A stretch of 64,000 bases of DNA from positions 558,001 to 622,000 of the forward strand of contig NZ_CP117709.1 of the NCBI RefSeq assembly GCF_028622875.1, read 5' to 3'. The translations under genes were made by a program, and so were the position numbers. Each line of letters opens with the position of its first letter. Position 1 is the first letter of the stretch. Shown in pieces: positions 16,637 through 24,491 of this stretch. Origin of the DNA: Streptomyces sp. MMBL 11-1. GTDB lineage: Bacteria > Actinomycetota > Actinomycetes > Streptomycetales > Streptomycetaceae. The notes beneath the pieces are model-generated. The model made no database searches. It was not told the DNA's origin and saw nothing but the letters and a program-made list of their open reading frames with translations.

Positions 16637-16651
16637 TGAAAATGATTATCA
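16637..16651. promoter_or_regulatory. Zur-type operator (box 2) with importer promoter
   Basis: TGAAAATGATTATCA differs from a perfect TGAAAATGATTTTCA palindrome at one base. A -10-like TACGGT follows at 16658-16663 with a weak TTATGA at -35 (18-base spacing), so the box overlaps the -35 and spacer. The binding-protein gene starts at 16710. This is the best Zur box in the window. Confidence 0.8.
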
Positions 16652-16709
16652 TCATGCTACGGTCGCCGTTCGCTCGACCTGACCTGCCCTCATTACTCGG
16701 AGTGACCTT

Positions 16710-18197
16710 GTGCGCGTCCCGTCCCGTCCCCTGCTCCTCCCCGCGGTCCTCACCGCTTCCGCCCTGCTCACCGGCTGCTTCTCGTCCTCGGAGACCACAG
16801 GCACCGGCACCGGCGAGCGCCTCCGCGTCGCGATGATGCAGCCCCCTCGCTCCGGCCTGTCCCCGCTGTCCGATGACGCGTTCAAGCTGTCCCGCTGGTC
16901 CACCGCGGAGACGCTCGTGAGGCTGAACGCGGACAGCGACGCCGAGCCCGCGCTGGCCACCGCGTGGAAACAGTCCGGCCGGACCTGGACCTTCACCCTC
17001 CGCGAGGGCGTCACCTTCCACGACGGCACCGAGCTGACCGCCGGGGCCGTCGTCCGTTCCCTCACGAGAGCCGCGGGCGCCTCCCCCAAGCCCCGCATAC
17101 TCGACGGCGTCGAACTGACCGTGAAGGAGGGCAGCCCCGGCACCGTGGTCGTGGCGACCGCGGAGGAGGACCCCCTGGTCCCGCAGCGGCTCAGCTCCCC
17201 TCAGCTGTCGATCCTCGCGGCCAAGGCGTACCGGGGGAAGACCGTGGATCCGGCCGGGGCCGGCACCGGCCCCTTCGAGCTGACCCGGGTCGACGGCACC
17301 TCCTCCGCCACCCTCGACCGCTACGACGACTACTGGGGCGGTACGGCCAAGGCTTCCGGCATCGACGTGACGTTCGTGCCCGACGGCACCGCCCGCGCCG
17401 CCGCCCTGCGCAGCGGCGAGGCCGACATCGTCGAGGCGGTGCCCGTCTCGCAGGCCGCGCTGCTGGACGAGGACCTGATCACCGAGGTCCCGATGCCGCG
17501 CACCAACACGCTCTACCTGAACACGGAGACGGGCGCCTTCAGGAACCCGGCGCTGCGGGCCGCGGCCCGGGAGGCGATCGACGCCGAATCGATCGTGAAC
17601 GGCGTGTACGAGGGGAGGGCCGACGTGGCCGAGGGGCTGCTGGGGCCCGCGCTGCCGTGGGCGGCCGACCTGCGGGAGCCGGTGCGCCGTGCGAAGGCGG
17701 GGGGCCCCGCGGGCAGGCGCATCACCATCGGTACGTTCACCGACCGGGCGGAACTGCCCGAAGTGGCCGCCGCTCTGCAACAGCAGCTGAAGAAGGCGGG
17801 CTTCCAGGTGAAACTGGAGGTGCGCGAGTACGCCAACATCGAGTCCGACGCCCTGGCGGGCGCGTTCGACGCGTTCATCCTGTCCCGGGCCACCGTTCTC
17901 GATTCCGGCGACCCGGCCGCGTACCTGTACAGCGACTTCGCCTCCGACGGTTCGTTCAACATCCCCCAGCTCGCCAGTCCGGCCGTGGACAAGGCCCTGG
18001 ACAAGGCGGGCGCGACGCCGACCGGTGACGCCCGCCGCCGGGCCGTCATCGACGCCGAGACCGCCGTGCTCGCCACCGACGCGGCGGTGCCGATGCTCCA
18101 CGAGCGCGTGATCCAGGGTGACGCCGCCGACGTGGTCGGGGCGGCCCACGATCCGCGTGAGCGGGAACTGGTCACGCTCGACACGCACGTCAAGTGA
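16710..18197 (+). CDS. Family 5 solute-binding lipoprotein of second metal/peptide importer
   Basis: A 495-residue solute-binding lipoprotein of the SBP_bac_5 family. The signal peptide ends in lipobox LLTGCF with lipidated Cys23 (Sec type, unlike the Tat-exported paralogue on the left). Family segments include VTFHDGTELTAGAVVRSLTR, AGTGPFELTRVDG and DRYDDYWGG. The GTG at 16710 begins 47 bases past the -10-like hexamer under Zur box 2. The stop overlaps the permease start (GTGA). It probably captures a zinc complex, either the same chelator as the left importer or a different one. Confidence 0.9.
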   Translation: MRVPSRPLLLPAVLTASALLTGCFSSSETTGTGTGERLRVAMMQPPRSGLSPLSDDAFKLSRWSTAETLVRLNADSDAEPALATAWKQSGRTWTFTLREGVTFHDGTELTAGAVVRSLTRAAGASPKPRILDGVELTVKEGSPGTVVVATAEEDPLVPQRLSSPQLSILAAKAYRGKTVDPAGAGTGPFELTRVDGTSSATLDRYDDYWGGTAKASGIDVTFVPDGTARAAALRSGEADIVEAVPVSQAALLDEDLITEVPMPRTNTLYLNTETGAFRNPALRAAAREAIDAESIVNGVYEGRADVAEGLLGPALPWAADLREPVRRAKAGGPAGRRITIGTFTDRAELPEVAAALQQQLKKAGFQVKLEVREYANIESDALAGAFDAFILSRATVLDSGDPAAYLYSDFASDGSFNIPQLASPAVDKALDKAGATPTGDARRRAVIDAETAVLATDAAVPMLHERVIQGDAADVVGAAHDPRERELVTLDTHVK

Positions 18198-19939
18198 GGC
18201 CGACCACGGCGGGGGTGACCCGCGCTCTCTGCCTCGTCGCCGCGCTGGCCGCCGTCGGCCTGCTGCCCTGGCTCTCCGGCCGGGACCCGGCCCTGACCGT
18301 CCTGCGCGCCCGGTCCGCCGAACAGGAGCCGACCGAGGAGGCCCTGTCGGCGATCCGCCGGGATCTCGGCCTGGACGCGGGCCCGCTCTCCCTGCTCGGC
18401 GACTGGGCCGCGGGACTCCTGCGCGGCGACCTCGGCACCTCCTGGGTGTCGGGGACGGACATCCTGCCGTCCGTCGCCTCCGGGCTCCAGGTGTCGCTGG
18501 GCCTGATGGCCGCCGCGCTGACCGTGGCGGTGCTGCTGGCCGGGGCCCTGGTGGCGCCCGTGCTGGTGCGGGGACGGGGGTCGGCAGGGGCGTTCGCGGC
18601 CATGGCCGCCGCGGTGCCGGAGTTCCTCCTGGCCACCGTGGCGCTGCTGGTGTGCGGAGTGTGGCTCGGGTGGCTGCCGACGTCCGGCTGGCGGGGGCCC
18701 GAGTATCTGGTCCTGCCCGCCCTCGCGCTGGGGGTTCCCGCCGGCGGCCTTCTCGGGCGGCTCGTCGCGGACGCGCTGCCCGCCGTGCTGGACGAACGAT
18801 GGGTGGAGCTGTGGCGGGGAGCGGGAGTGAGCCGCACCCGTGTCGTGTTCGCCGCGCTGCGCCGTGTACTCCCGCCGCTGGTACCGCAGTTCGGGATGGT
18901 CGCCGTCGGCCTGACGGGCGGCGCGGTCGCGGTGGAGACCGTGTTCGCGGTGCCCGGCATCGGGCGCACCGCGCTGGGCGCAGCCAAGTCGCAGGACCTG
19001 CCGCTGCTCCAGGGGTCCGTCTTCGCCCTGCTCGCTCTGGGCCTGGCCCTGGGGGCGCTGGCCGCCCTCGTACGACGCCGGCTGCTGGGCCCCGCCCTGC
19101 GTGACGCCGGGCTCTCGTTGCCGCCGGCCCGGCCGGTCCGGGCGCACCCGGCGATCCCGGCCGCCCTCGCGGCCCTGCTGCTGGCGGCGATCGGCTGGGG
19201 CCTGTTCCGCGACCCGTACGCGGTCGACACGGCCGCCCGGCTGGCCGCGCCCTCCTGGGCCAATCCGATGGGCACCGACGGGCTCGGCCGCGATGTGCTG
19301 GCCCGGCTCGGTCATGGCGCCGCCTCCACGGTCGGCACGGCGGCGGCCGTCTGCCTGCTGAGCCTGGTGGTCGCCCTGGCGCTCGGCTTCCTGCCCGGCG
19401 TCGCGGCGGGCGCGGCGGACATCGCCAACGCCCTGCCGCCGGTGATCGTCGGCATCCTGGTCGCGGCGGTGGCCGGCCCGGGCACCGGCGGCGCGGCGCT
19501 CGCGGTCGCGCTGATCTCGTGGCCGCCCCTGGCGGCGCATGCGGCGGCGCTGGTGCAGGAGGTACGGGCGTCGACGTTCCTGACCGCCCAACGCGCCATA
19601 GGCGCGCCACCGCTGTGGATTCTCACCCGGCACGTCCTGCCGTCCGTCGCCGCCCCGGTCGCCCGCCACGCCCTGCTGCGGCTGCCCGGCATCGCCCTCG
19701 CCCTGGCCTCACTGGGGTTCCTCGGCCTCGGAGCCCAGCCGCCCGCCCCCGAGTGGGGTCTGCTCCTCGACGAGTCCCGCGCCTACGTGGAACGCGCCCC
19801 CTGGGCGGCCCTCGCCCCGGCCGCCGCGCTGGCCCTGCTGGCGGGGCTGGCCGTGTCGGGGGCGGCGTACGCCCAGGGCCGGGGAGGCGGGCGCACGCCC
19901 GCGCGCACCGTACGAAAGGAGACCGCCCGTGCGGTCTGA
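18194..19939 (+). CDS. Fused DppB-DppC type ABC importer permease
   Basis: One 581-residue chain contains both permeases of a peptide/opine importer. Residues 1-~300 are the B-type half (DLGLDAGPLSLLGDW, LRGDLGTSWVSG, AVPGIGRTALGAAKSQDLPLLQG). Residues ~315-565 are the C-type half (NPMGTDGLGRDVLARLGHGA, AQRAIGAPPLWILTRHVLPS, LGFLGLGAQPPAPEWGLLLD). The B half begins with a shortened first membrane region. Normally these are two genes, so the fusion mirrors the fused ATPases of the left operon. The GTG start overlaps the previous stop by 4 bases, and the end overlaps the next gene by 11 bases. Confidence 0.9.
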   Translation: MRPTTAGVTRALCLVAALAAVGLLPWLSGRDPALTVLRARSAEQEPTEEALSAIRRDLGLDAGPLSLLGDWAAGLLRGDLGTSWVSGTDILPSVASGLQVSLGLMAAALTVAVLLAGALVAPVLVRGRGSAGAFAAMAAAVPEFLLATVALLVCGVWLGWLPTSGWRGPEYLVLPALALGVPAGGLLGRLVADALPAVLDERWVELWRGAGVSRTRVVFAALRRVLPPLVPQFGMVAVGLTGGAVAVETVFAVPGIGRTALGAAKSQDLPLLQGSVFALLALGLALGALAALVRRRLLGPALRDAGLSLPPARPVRAHPAIPAALAALLLAAIGWGLFRDPYAVDTAARLAAPSWANPMGTDGLGRDVLARLGHGAASTVGTAAAVCLLSLVVALALGFLPGVAAGAADIANALPPVIVGILVAAVAGPGTGGAALAVALISWPPLAAHAAALVQEVRASTFLTAQRAIGAPPLWILTRHVLPSVAAPVARHALLRLPGIALALASLGFLGLGAQPPAPEWGLLLDESRAYVERAPWAALAPAAALALLAGLAVSGAAYAQGRGGGRTPARTVRKETARAV

Positions 19940-20885
19940 AGCACTGCTGTCGGTCCGTGACCTGCGCATCGCCTTCGGCGAGGCCGAGGTGGTACGCGGA
20001 CTGACCTTCGACGTCCGCCCGCGTGAGACGTTCGCCCTCGTCGGGGAGTCGGGCGCGGGCAAGTCCCTCACCGCCCGGGCCCTGCTCGGCATGGTGCCGC
20101 GCGGCGCCACGGTCGGCGGCGACGTGCGGTTGCGGGGCTCCGCCGATCTCGTCGCCGAACGCGGGCGCGGGATCACCTTCGTTCCCCAGAACGCCCTGTC
20201 CGCCCTCTCCCCCGTCCACCCGGTCGGCGACCAGATCGCCGCCGCCGTGCGGTCGGTGCGGCGCGTGTCCCGGGGAAAGGCGCGTGCCCTGGCCGTGGCG
20301 GCGCTGGACAGGGTCGGCATCCCGGACGCCGCGCGCCGGGCCCGGGCCTTCCCCCATGAGTTCTCGGGCGGCATGCGGCAGCGCGCGGTGATCGCCATGG
20401 CAACGGTCAACGAGCCCGATGTCGTCGTCGCGGACGAGCCGACCACCGCGCTGGACGAGGAGCGCCGCGAGCAGGTGCTGCGGGTCCTCGCCGAGCAGCG
20501 GGAAGCGGCCGGCGCCTCGCTGGTCCTCGTCACCCACGACCTGGACGTCGTACGGGCCCACGCGGACCGCGTGCTGGTGATGTACGCGGGACGGCCGGCC
20601 GAACTCGGCCCGGTACGGCCGGTCCTGGACCGTCCGCGCGCTCCGTACACGGCGGGCCTGCTGGCCTCCCTCCCGCAGGACGGTCCCCGGCGCCGCTTGC
20701 CCGTGCTCCCCGGCACCCCGCCCACGCCGGACGCCCTCGGGCCCGGCTGTGCCTTCGCACCGCGCTGCCCGCTCGCGACGGACGCGTGCCACGACCGCGA
20801 TCCCGGCCTGCGGGCCGTGGACGGACGTCTGGTCGCCTGTCATCACGCCGCCGACATATCCGCACCTCTCCTGGAGCGCTGGTGA
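19929..20885 (+). CDS. ABC importer ATPase, DppD/OppD type
   Basis: A 318-residue ATPase with Walker A GESGAGKS, Q-loop VPQNALSALSPVHPV, signature FSGGMRQR, Walker B VVVADEPTTALD and H-loop LVTHDLD. After the core comes the oligopeptide/dipeptide C-terminal zone with cysteines (GPGCAFAPRCPLATDACHDR and VACHH), the type that can bind an iron-sulfur cluster in DppD-like proteins. A strong ribosome site (GAAAGGAG) precedes the GTG start, inside the end of the permease gene. It works with the next ATPase and the fused permease. Confidence 0.9.
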   Translation: MRSEALLSVRDLRIAFGEAEVVRGLTFDVRPRETFALVGESGAGKSLTARALLGMVPRGATVGGDVRLRGSADLVAERGRGITFVPQNALSALSPVHPVGDQIAAAVRSVRRVSRGKARALAVAALDRVGIPDAARRARAFPHEFSGGMRQRAVIAMATVNEPDVVVADEPTTALDEERREQVLRVLAEQREAAGASLVLVTHDLDVVRAHADRVLVMYAGRPAELGPVRPVLDRPRAPYTAGLLASLPQDGPRRRLPVLPGTPPTPDALGPGCAFAPRCPLATDACHDRDPGLRAVDGRLVACHHAADISAPLLERW

Positions 20886-21562
20886 ATCACCCCCTTCTGG
20901 ACGTTCACGACCTCGTCGTCCGGCACGGCCCGGTGACCGCCGTGGACCATGTCTCCTTCGAAGTGGCCGCCGGTGAGACCCTCGCGCTCAACGGCCCCTC
21001 CGGGTGCGGCAAGACCTCCACCGCCCTCGCGGTACTCCAGCTGCGCCGGCCCGACGCCGGGGAGGTCCGCTTCGAGGGACAGGAGCTGACAGCCCTGGCG
21101 GAGCACGAACTACGCCCGCTGCGCCCACGTATGCAGCCGGTCTTCCAGGATCCGTACGGCTCCCTCAGCCCTCGCCACCGCATCCGCGACGCGGTGGCCG
21201 AGCCGCTGAAGGTCCACGGCAGGTGGAGTCCGGCCGACGGCCCCTCCCGCGTGGCCGAGCTGCTCGAACAGGTCGGCCTCGACCCGTCATGCGGGGACCG
21301 GCGACCCCATGAACTGTCGGGAGGCCAGTGCCAGCGGGCGGGTATCGCCCGCGCCCTCGCCTCCGGGCCGCGCCTGCTCGTCCTCGACGAGCCCGTGTCG
21401 GCCCTCGACGCCTCGGTGCGTGCCGGTGTGCTGAACCTGCTCGCCGATCTCCAGGACGAGCTGGGCCTCGGCTATCTGTTCATCTGTCACGACCGGGCTG
21501 TCGTACGGCACTTCGCGGACCGGGTGATCGAGATGCGGGAAGGGCGCACTGTCCCCACCTGA
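20882..21562 (+). CDS. ABC importer ATPase, DppF/OppF type
   Basis: A 226-residue ATPase that completes the second importer. Walker A is GPSGCGKTS, the Q-loop is VFQDPYGSLSPRHRI, the signature is LSGGQCQRAGIARAL and Walker B is LLVLDEPVSALDASV. It is about 100 residues shorter than many OppF proteins because the C-terminal oligopeptide zone is missing. The GTG at 20882 overlaps the stop of the first ATPase (GTGA). Further upstream in-frame sequence is arginine-rich shadow and was excluded. Confidence 0.9.
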   Translation: MNHPLLDVHDLVVRHGPVTAVDHVSFEVAAGETLALNGPSGCGKTSTALAVLQLRRPDAGEVRFEGQELTALAEHELRPLRPRMQPVFQDPYGSLSPRHRIRDAVAEPLKVHGRWSPADGPSRVAELLEQVGLDPSCGDRRPHELSGGQCQRAGIARALASGPRLLVLDEPVSALDASVRAGVLNLLADLQDELGLGYLFICHDRAVVRHFADRVIEMREGRTVPT

Positions 21563-21647
21563 GTCGGACACGCGGCAGCGGTGTCGGCCGATCCGGAAGG
21601 AACACCGAAGAGGGAGGCGGAGTCCGGCCACGCAAGCCAGTTGGTAT

Positions 21648-21662
21648 TGACTTTCATTTTCA
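21648..21662. promoter_or_regulatory. Zur-type operator (box 3)
   Basis: TGACTTTCATTTTCA, read on the complement as TGAAAATGAAAGTCA, matches the Zur box with two weak positions. It overlaps a TTGACT -35-like hexamer (21647-21652) and lies 42 bases before the L32 gene. The downstream genes are classic Zur targets, which strengthens the call. Confidence 0.75.
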
Positions 21663-21703
21663 TATAGCCTGTGGTGCCGACGACAAGAGAAATGGTGGTC
21701 TCC

Positions 21704-21874
21704 ATGGCAGTTCCGAAGCGAAAGATGTCCCGCAGCAACACCCGTCACCGCCGCGCCCAGTGGAAGGCCACGACACCTCGACTCGTGCCGGTCACCATCG
21801 ACGGCACCGTCCACCAGGTGCCACAGCGACTGGTGAAGGCGTACGAGCGCGGCCTCCTGCACCCCGGGAGCTGA
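21704..21874 (+). CDS. rpmF: Zinc-independent 50S ribosomal protein L32 paralogue
   Basis: A 56-residue ribosomal protein L32 beginning [17 protein letters not shown], the conserved L32 N-terminus. It has no cysteines at all. The zinc-binding form of L32 carries two cysteine pairs in its C-terminal half; here that half is the cysteine-free [18 protein letters not shown]. Such C-minus paralogues are made under zinc limitation to replace zinc-containing copies and free the metal. A Zur box lies directly upstream and the COG0523 gene follows after 6 bases. The ATG at 21704 is fixed by the conserved N-terminus; the ribosome site is weak. Confidence 0.9.
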   Translation: MAVPKRKMSRSNTRHRRAQWKATTPRLVPVTIDGTVHQVPQRLVKAYERGLLHPGS

Positions 21875-21880
21875 TTTCTT

Positions 21881-23056
21881 ATGGCTCGGGAACCGCTGCC
21901 CGTCACCGTGCTCTCCGGTTTCCTCGGAGCCGGCAAGACGACGCTGCTCAACCATGTCCTCGGCAACCGCGAGGGCCTGCGGGTGGCGGTGATCGTCAAC
22001 GACATGAGTGAGATCAGCATCGATGCGGCGCTGGTCCGCGGGGGCGAGGCGGCGCTCTCGCGCACCGAGGAGCGCCTGGTCGAGATGGTCAACGGATGCA
22101 TCTGCTGCACCCTGCGCGACGACCTGCTCGAAGAGGTGGACCGGCTCGCCCGCGAGGACCGCTTCGATTACCTGCTGATCGAGTCCAGCGGCATCTCGGA
22201 GCCGATGCCGGTCGCGGCGACCTTCTCCTTCCCCCGCGACGACGGTGCGACCCTGGGCGACCTGGCCCGGCTCGACACCATGGTCACCGTGGTCGACGCG
22301 GCCAACTTCCTGCCGGAACTGGCCGGGGGCGACGGCCTCGCCGAGCGGGGGCTCGACCAGTACGAGGACGACGAACGCACGGTCAGCGACCTGCTCATGG
22401 ACCAGATCGAGTTCGCCGACGTCATCGTGCTGAACAAGCTGGACCTCGTGGACGGGCGAGAGCGTGGGCGGCTCAACGCCGCGCTCAGCCGCCTCAACCC
22501 CCTGGCCCGGATCGTGCCCGTCAGCGGCGGGCGCGTCGGACTGCCCGAGGTGCTCGGCACCGGCCTCTTCGACCTGGAACGGGCCCAGCAGGCTCCCGGA
22601 TGGGTGCGGGAGCTGAACGGGGACCACATGCCGGAGACCGAGGAGTACGGCATCTCCAGCACGGTCTTCCGCTCGGACCGCCCCTTTCACCCCGAGCGCC
22701 TGTGGACGTTCGTCACCGACGGACTCGACAGCGGCCGGTACGGACAGGTTCTGCGCTCCAAGGGATTCTTCTGGCTGTCCAGTCGGCCGAACGTGACCGG
22801 GCTCTGGTCGCAGGCGGGCTCCGTGGCCCGTTTCGAGCCGTTCGGCGCACGGGACGGCGGGACGACGCAGGGCCAGGAACTCGTCTTCATCGGTACGGAC
22901 CTGCGAGCCGGGCCCCTCCACGAGGCGCTGTCCGCATGCCTGATGTCCGCGCGTGAGGCGCACTCCGCGACCGACCCCTTCCCCGAGTGGGACACCTACG
23001 GGATCGACGACGCGTGCGAGCACGAGCCCTCGGGTATCGCGGCGCCGCATCTCTGA
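21881..23056 (+). CDS. COG0523 GTP-dependent metallochaperone (CobW/YciC/ZagA family)
   Basis: A 391-residue G3E-family P-loop GTPase. Walker A is GFLGAGKTT (13-21), the metal-binding CxCC motif is GCICC (Cys73, 75, 76), the Asp/Glu switch is [11 protein letters not shown] and the base-specificity motif is NKLD. The C-terminal CobW_C domain ([15 protein letters not shown]...GFFWLSSRP) follows. The acidic/His-rich tail DACEHEP may add metal ligands. Proteins of this type deliver zinc to enzymes in deficiency and are typically Zur-regulated. Here it is in one unit with L32 behind Zur box 3, and a strong hairpin follows its stop. Confidence 0.9.
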   Translation: MAREPLPVTVLSGFLGAGKTTLLNHVLGNREGLRVAVIVNDMSEISIDAALVRGGEAALSRTEERLVEMVNGCICCTLRDDLLEEVDRLAREDRFDYLLIESSGISEPMPVAATFSFPRDDGATLGDLARLDTMVTVVDAANFLPELAGGDGLAERGLDQYEDDERTVSDLLMDQIEFADVIVLNKLDLVDGRERGRLNAALSRLNPLARIVPVSGGRVGLPEVLGTGLFDLERAQQAPGWVRELNGDHMPETEEYGISSTVFRSDRPFHPERLWTFVTDGLDSGRYGQVLRSKGFFWLSSRPNVTGLWSQAGSVARFEPFGARDGGTTQGQELVFIGTDLRAGPLHEALSACLMSAREAHSATDPFPEWDTYGIDDACEHEPSGIAAPHL

Positions 23057-23060
23057 ACCC

Positions 23061-23101
23061 CGGGCCGGACGGTGGTCGCAGCCACGGCACCGTCCGGCCC
23101 G
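23061..23101 (+). terminator. 14-bp hairpin terminator
   Basis: CGGGCCGGACGGTG at 23061-23074 pairs perfectly with CACCGTCCGGCCCG at 23088-23101, leaving a 13-base loop. It begins 5 bases after the COG0523 stop and ends the zinc locus. Confidence 0.8.
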
Positions 23102-23412
23102 GTCATCCGTACCGCATCCGCTCGGCGATCTCCGTGCCGGACCCCCGGCACCGCGCACCTCACGGGCCCCTCGGTCTCCGACCCGCCCACCCTCTGTGGC
23201 GATCGGAATCGGACGGTGACGCCTCGCCGCCTTCCCCCGAGCCTCCGACCGCCCCCAATTCCCCGGCTCTCCGGCTCTCCGCTCCCGGCTCCCCGCTCCC
23301 CGGCCGGGACTGAGCGCCCTGTCGGTGCGGCGGGGTGCCGCCCCTCCCCTGTTGTGGGTTGGGCACGACGGCGCGAACCTGGTAACAGGGGGTGTCCATG
23401 ATGGGAGGCACC
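23102..23412. other. Intergenic region with pyrimidine-rich simple repeats
   Basis: No gene is supported. Near 23260-23310 one strand is a run of CCCGGCTCT/CCGCTC-like pyrimidine repeats. The promoter of the small membrane protein starting at 23413 should lie here; an identifiable -10/-35 pair was not found. Confidence 0.5.
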
Positions 23413-23568
23413 ATGATCGTCCTCGGCCTCATCCTTCTGATCGTCGGCCTGATCGCCGGCATCGGCGTCCTGTGGACCATCGGGATCATCCTGGTGGCCA
23501 TCGGCGCGGTGCTGTGGGTTCTCGGAGCTCTGGGGCACGCGGTGGGAGGGCGACGGCACTACTGGTAA
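23413..23568 (+). CDS. Small hydrophobic membrane protein (DUF6131-like)
   Basis: A 51-residue protein with two closely spaced membrane segments (MIVLGLILLIVGLIAGIGVL and WTIGIILVAIGAVLWVLGAL) and a short basic/aromatic tail ending GGRRHYW. This size, layout and tail are those of a widespread Streptomyces family of tiny membrane proteins; I believe the family is named DUF6131, from memory. The ATG at 23413 follows a good GGAGG. An ATG 12 or 15 bases earlier is less likely because the ribosome site would then lie inside the gene. Function unknown. Confidence 0.75.
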   Translation: MIVLGLILLIVGLIAGIGVLWTIGIILVAIGAVLWVLGALGHAVGGRRHYW

Positions 23569-23851
23569 CAGGCTGATCCTCCGGGCCCCGGGAAGGAGCG
23601 GGCCCGCAGCGCCTCAGGGCGGTGGAGGGGCCCGAAGGCACAGCCCGGCCCCTCCCCCCCCATCGCCGGAGCTGCCCGCTCAGGCATCGTTCCCGCCGGT
23701 CATCCGGAGGTCCGGGCTTCGATGAGCACGCTCACCTGCGGCGGACGCGGCCCCTCCACGACGGGCCGGACAGCGCCCCCGTCGCGTCGTAAACATGAGG
23801 GATACCGGCCCCCTCCTGCGAGTGGACAAGCCGCTGCTAGCGTGACGAAGC

Positions 23852-24241
23852 GTGGATGACAACGTGTACGTGGGCAACGCGGGCAAGGACGCGGCCCTGG
23901 ACCGGGGGTGGCTGCTCGGCCACTTCAAGGACGTGGACGATCCACGCCACAGCCAGGATGTGGAGATCAAGTGGGGCGTCCACCCCCGCGGCGACGAGAG
24001 GGCCCAGTGGGTCGAGGACGAGAGACGGACAGCGCTCCTGGTCCTCATCAGCGGGCGCTTCCGGGTCGACTTCCCCGGGCGCAGCGTGCACCTGAAGGAA
24101 CAGGGTGACTACGTCGTGTGGGGACGGGACACCGCCCACTCGTGGTTCGCCGAGGAAGAGTCGGTACTGCTGACCGTCCGCTGGCCGTCCGTGCCCGGAT
24201 ACGCGGTGCCGGAAAGCATGCGGACCCGGCTGCCGGGCTGA
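23852..24241 (+). CDS. Cupin-fold protein
   Basis: A 129-residue protein with a single small beta-barrel. The core LLVLISGRFRVDFPGRSVHL, QGDYVVWGRDTAHSWFAEE and LTVRWPS follow the two cupin motifs, with the His of DTAHSW as a likely metal or ligand contact. The GTG start (DDNVYVGNAG) gives a full-length product as in related Streptomyces proteins. Some relatives have been labelled signal peptidase, but no Ser-Lys peptidase motif is present here. It is probably a small-ligand-binding or sensor protein. It stands alone, ahead of the arabinose region. Confidence 0.75.
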   Translation: MDDNVYVGNAGKDAALDRGWLLGHFKDVDDPRHSQDVEIKWGVHPRGDERAQWVEDERRTALLVLISGRFRVDFPGRSVHLKEQGDYVVWGRDTAHSWFAEEESVLLTVRWPSVPGYAVPESMRTRLPG

Positions 24242-24321
24242 GGACTGTCCCGCAGCCGTCAGGAGTGTCCCGGTCGAATACGCCCGGCGCCGGAGGGCTC
24301 TGGTAAGCCCGACACCCACCT

Positions 24322-24335
24322 TGTTATCGTTAACA
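24322..24335. promoter_or_regulatory. LacI-family operator upstream of aldose epimerase gene
   Basis: TGTTATCGTTAACA is a 14-bp near-perfect palindrome of the LacI/GalR type with a central CG. It is one of eight such sites in the arabinose region and lies 156 bases before the epimerase gene. The likely repressor is encoded at 42520-43551. Confidence 0.7.
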
Positions 24336-24491
24336 CGCATAGAGTGGGTATCGGGTCGGCAGAGTCCGTCGCGCCTCTTCGCGCCCCCACGGAGCCTCCC
24401 CTGTCCGCGAGCGGCAGCGGTGTCGGCCATCCGGCCGTCGGCCCGCCCCTCGCCCTCTCGGGCCGCGTCCCCGCTGTGGTTAAGGAGCTCC

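Noticed and set aside
15831..19610. A 1,259-codon open frame on the minus strand opposite the GNAT gene and second importer
   Set aside because: The plus strand holds clear family motifs throughout. The antisense frame is Arg/Pro/Gly-rich shadow.
4518..23056. The locus as a nickel or iron uptake system
   Set aside because: The importers are of the nickel/peptide type, but the box sequence, cysteine-free L32 and COG0523 partner favour zinc. Iron boxes of the DtxR/IdeR type were not recognised.
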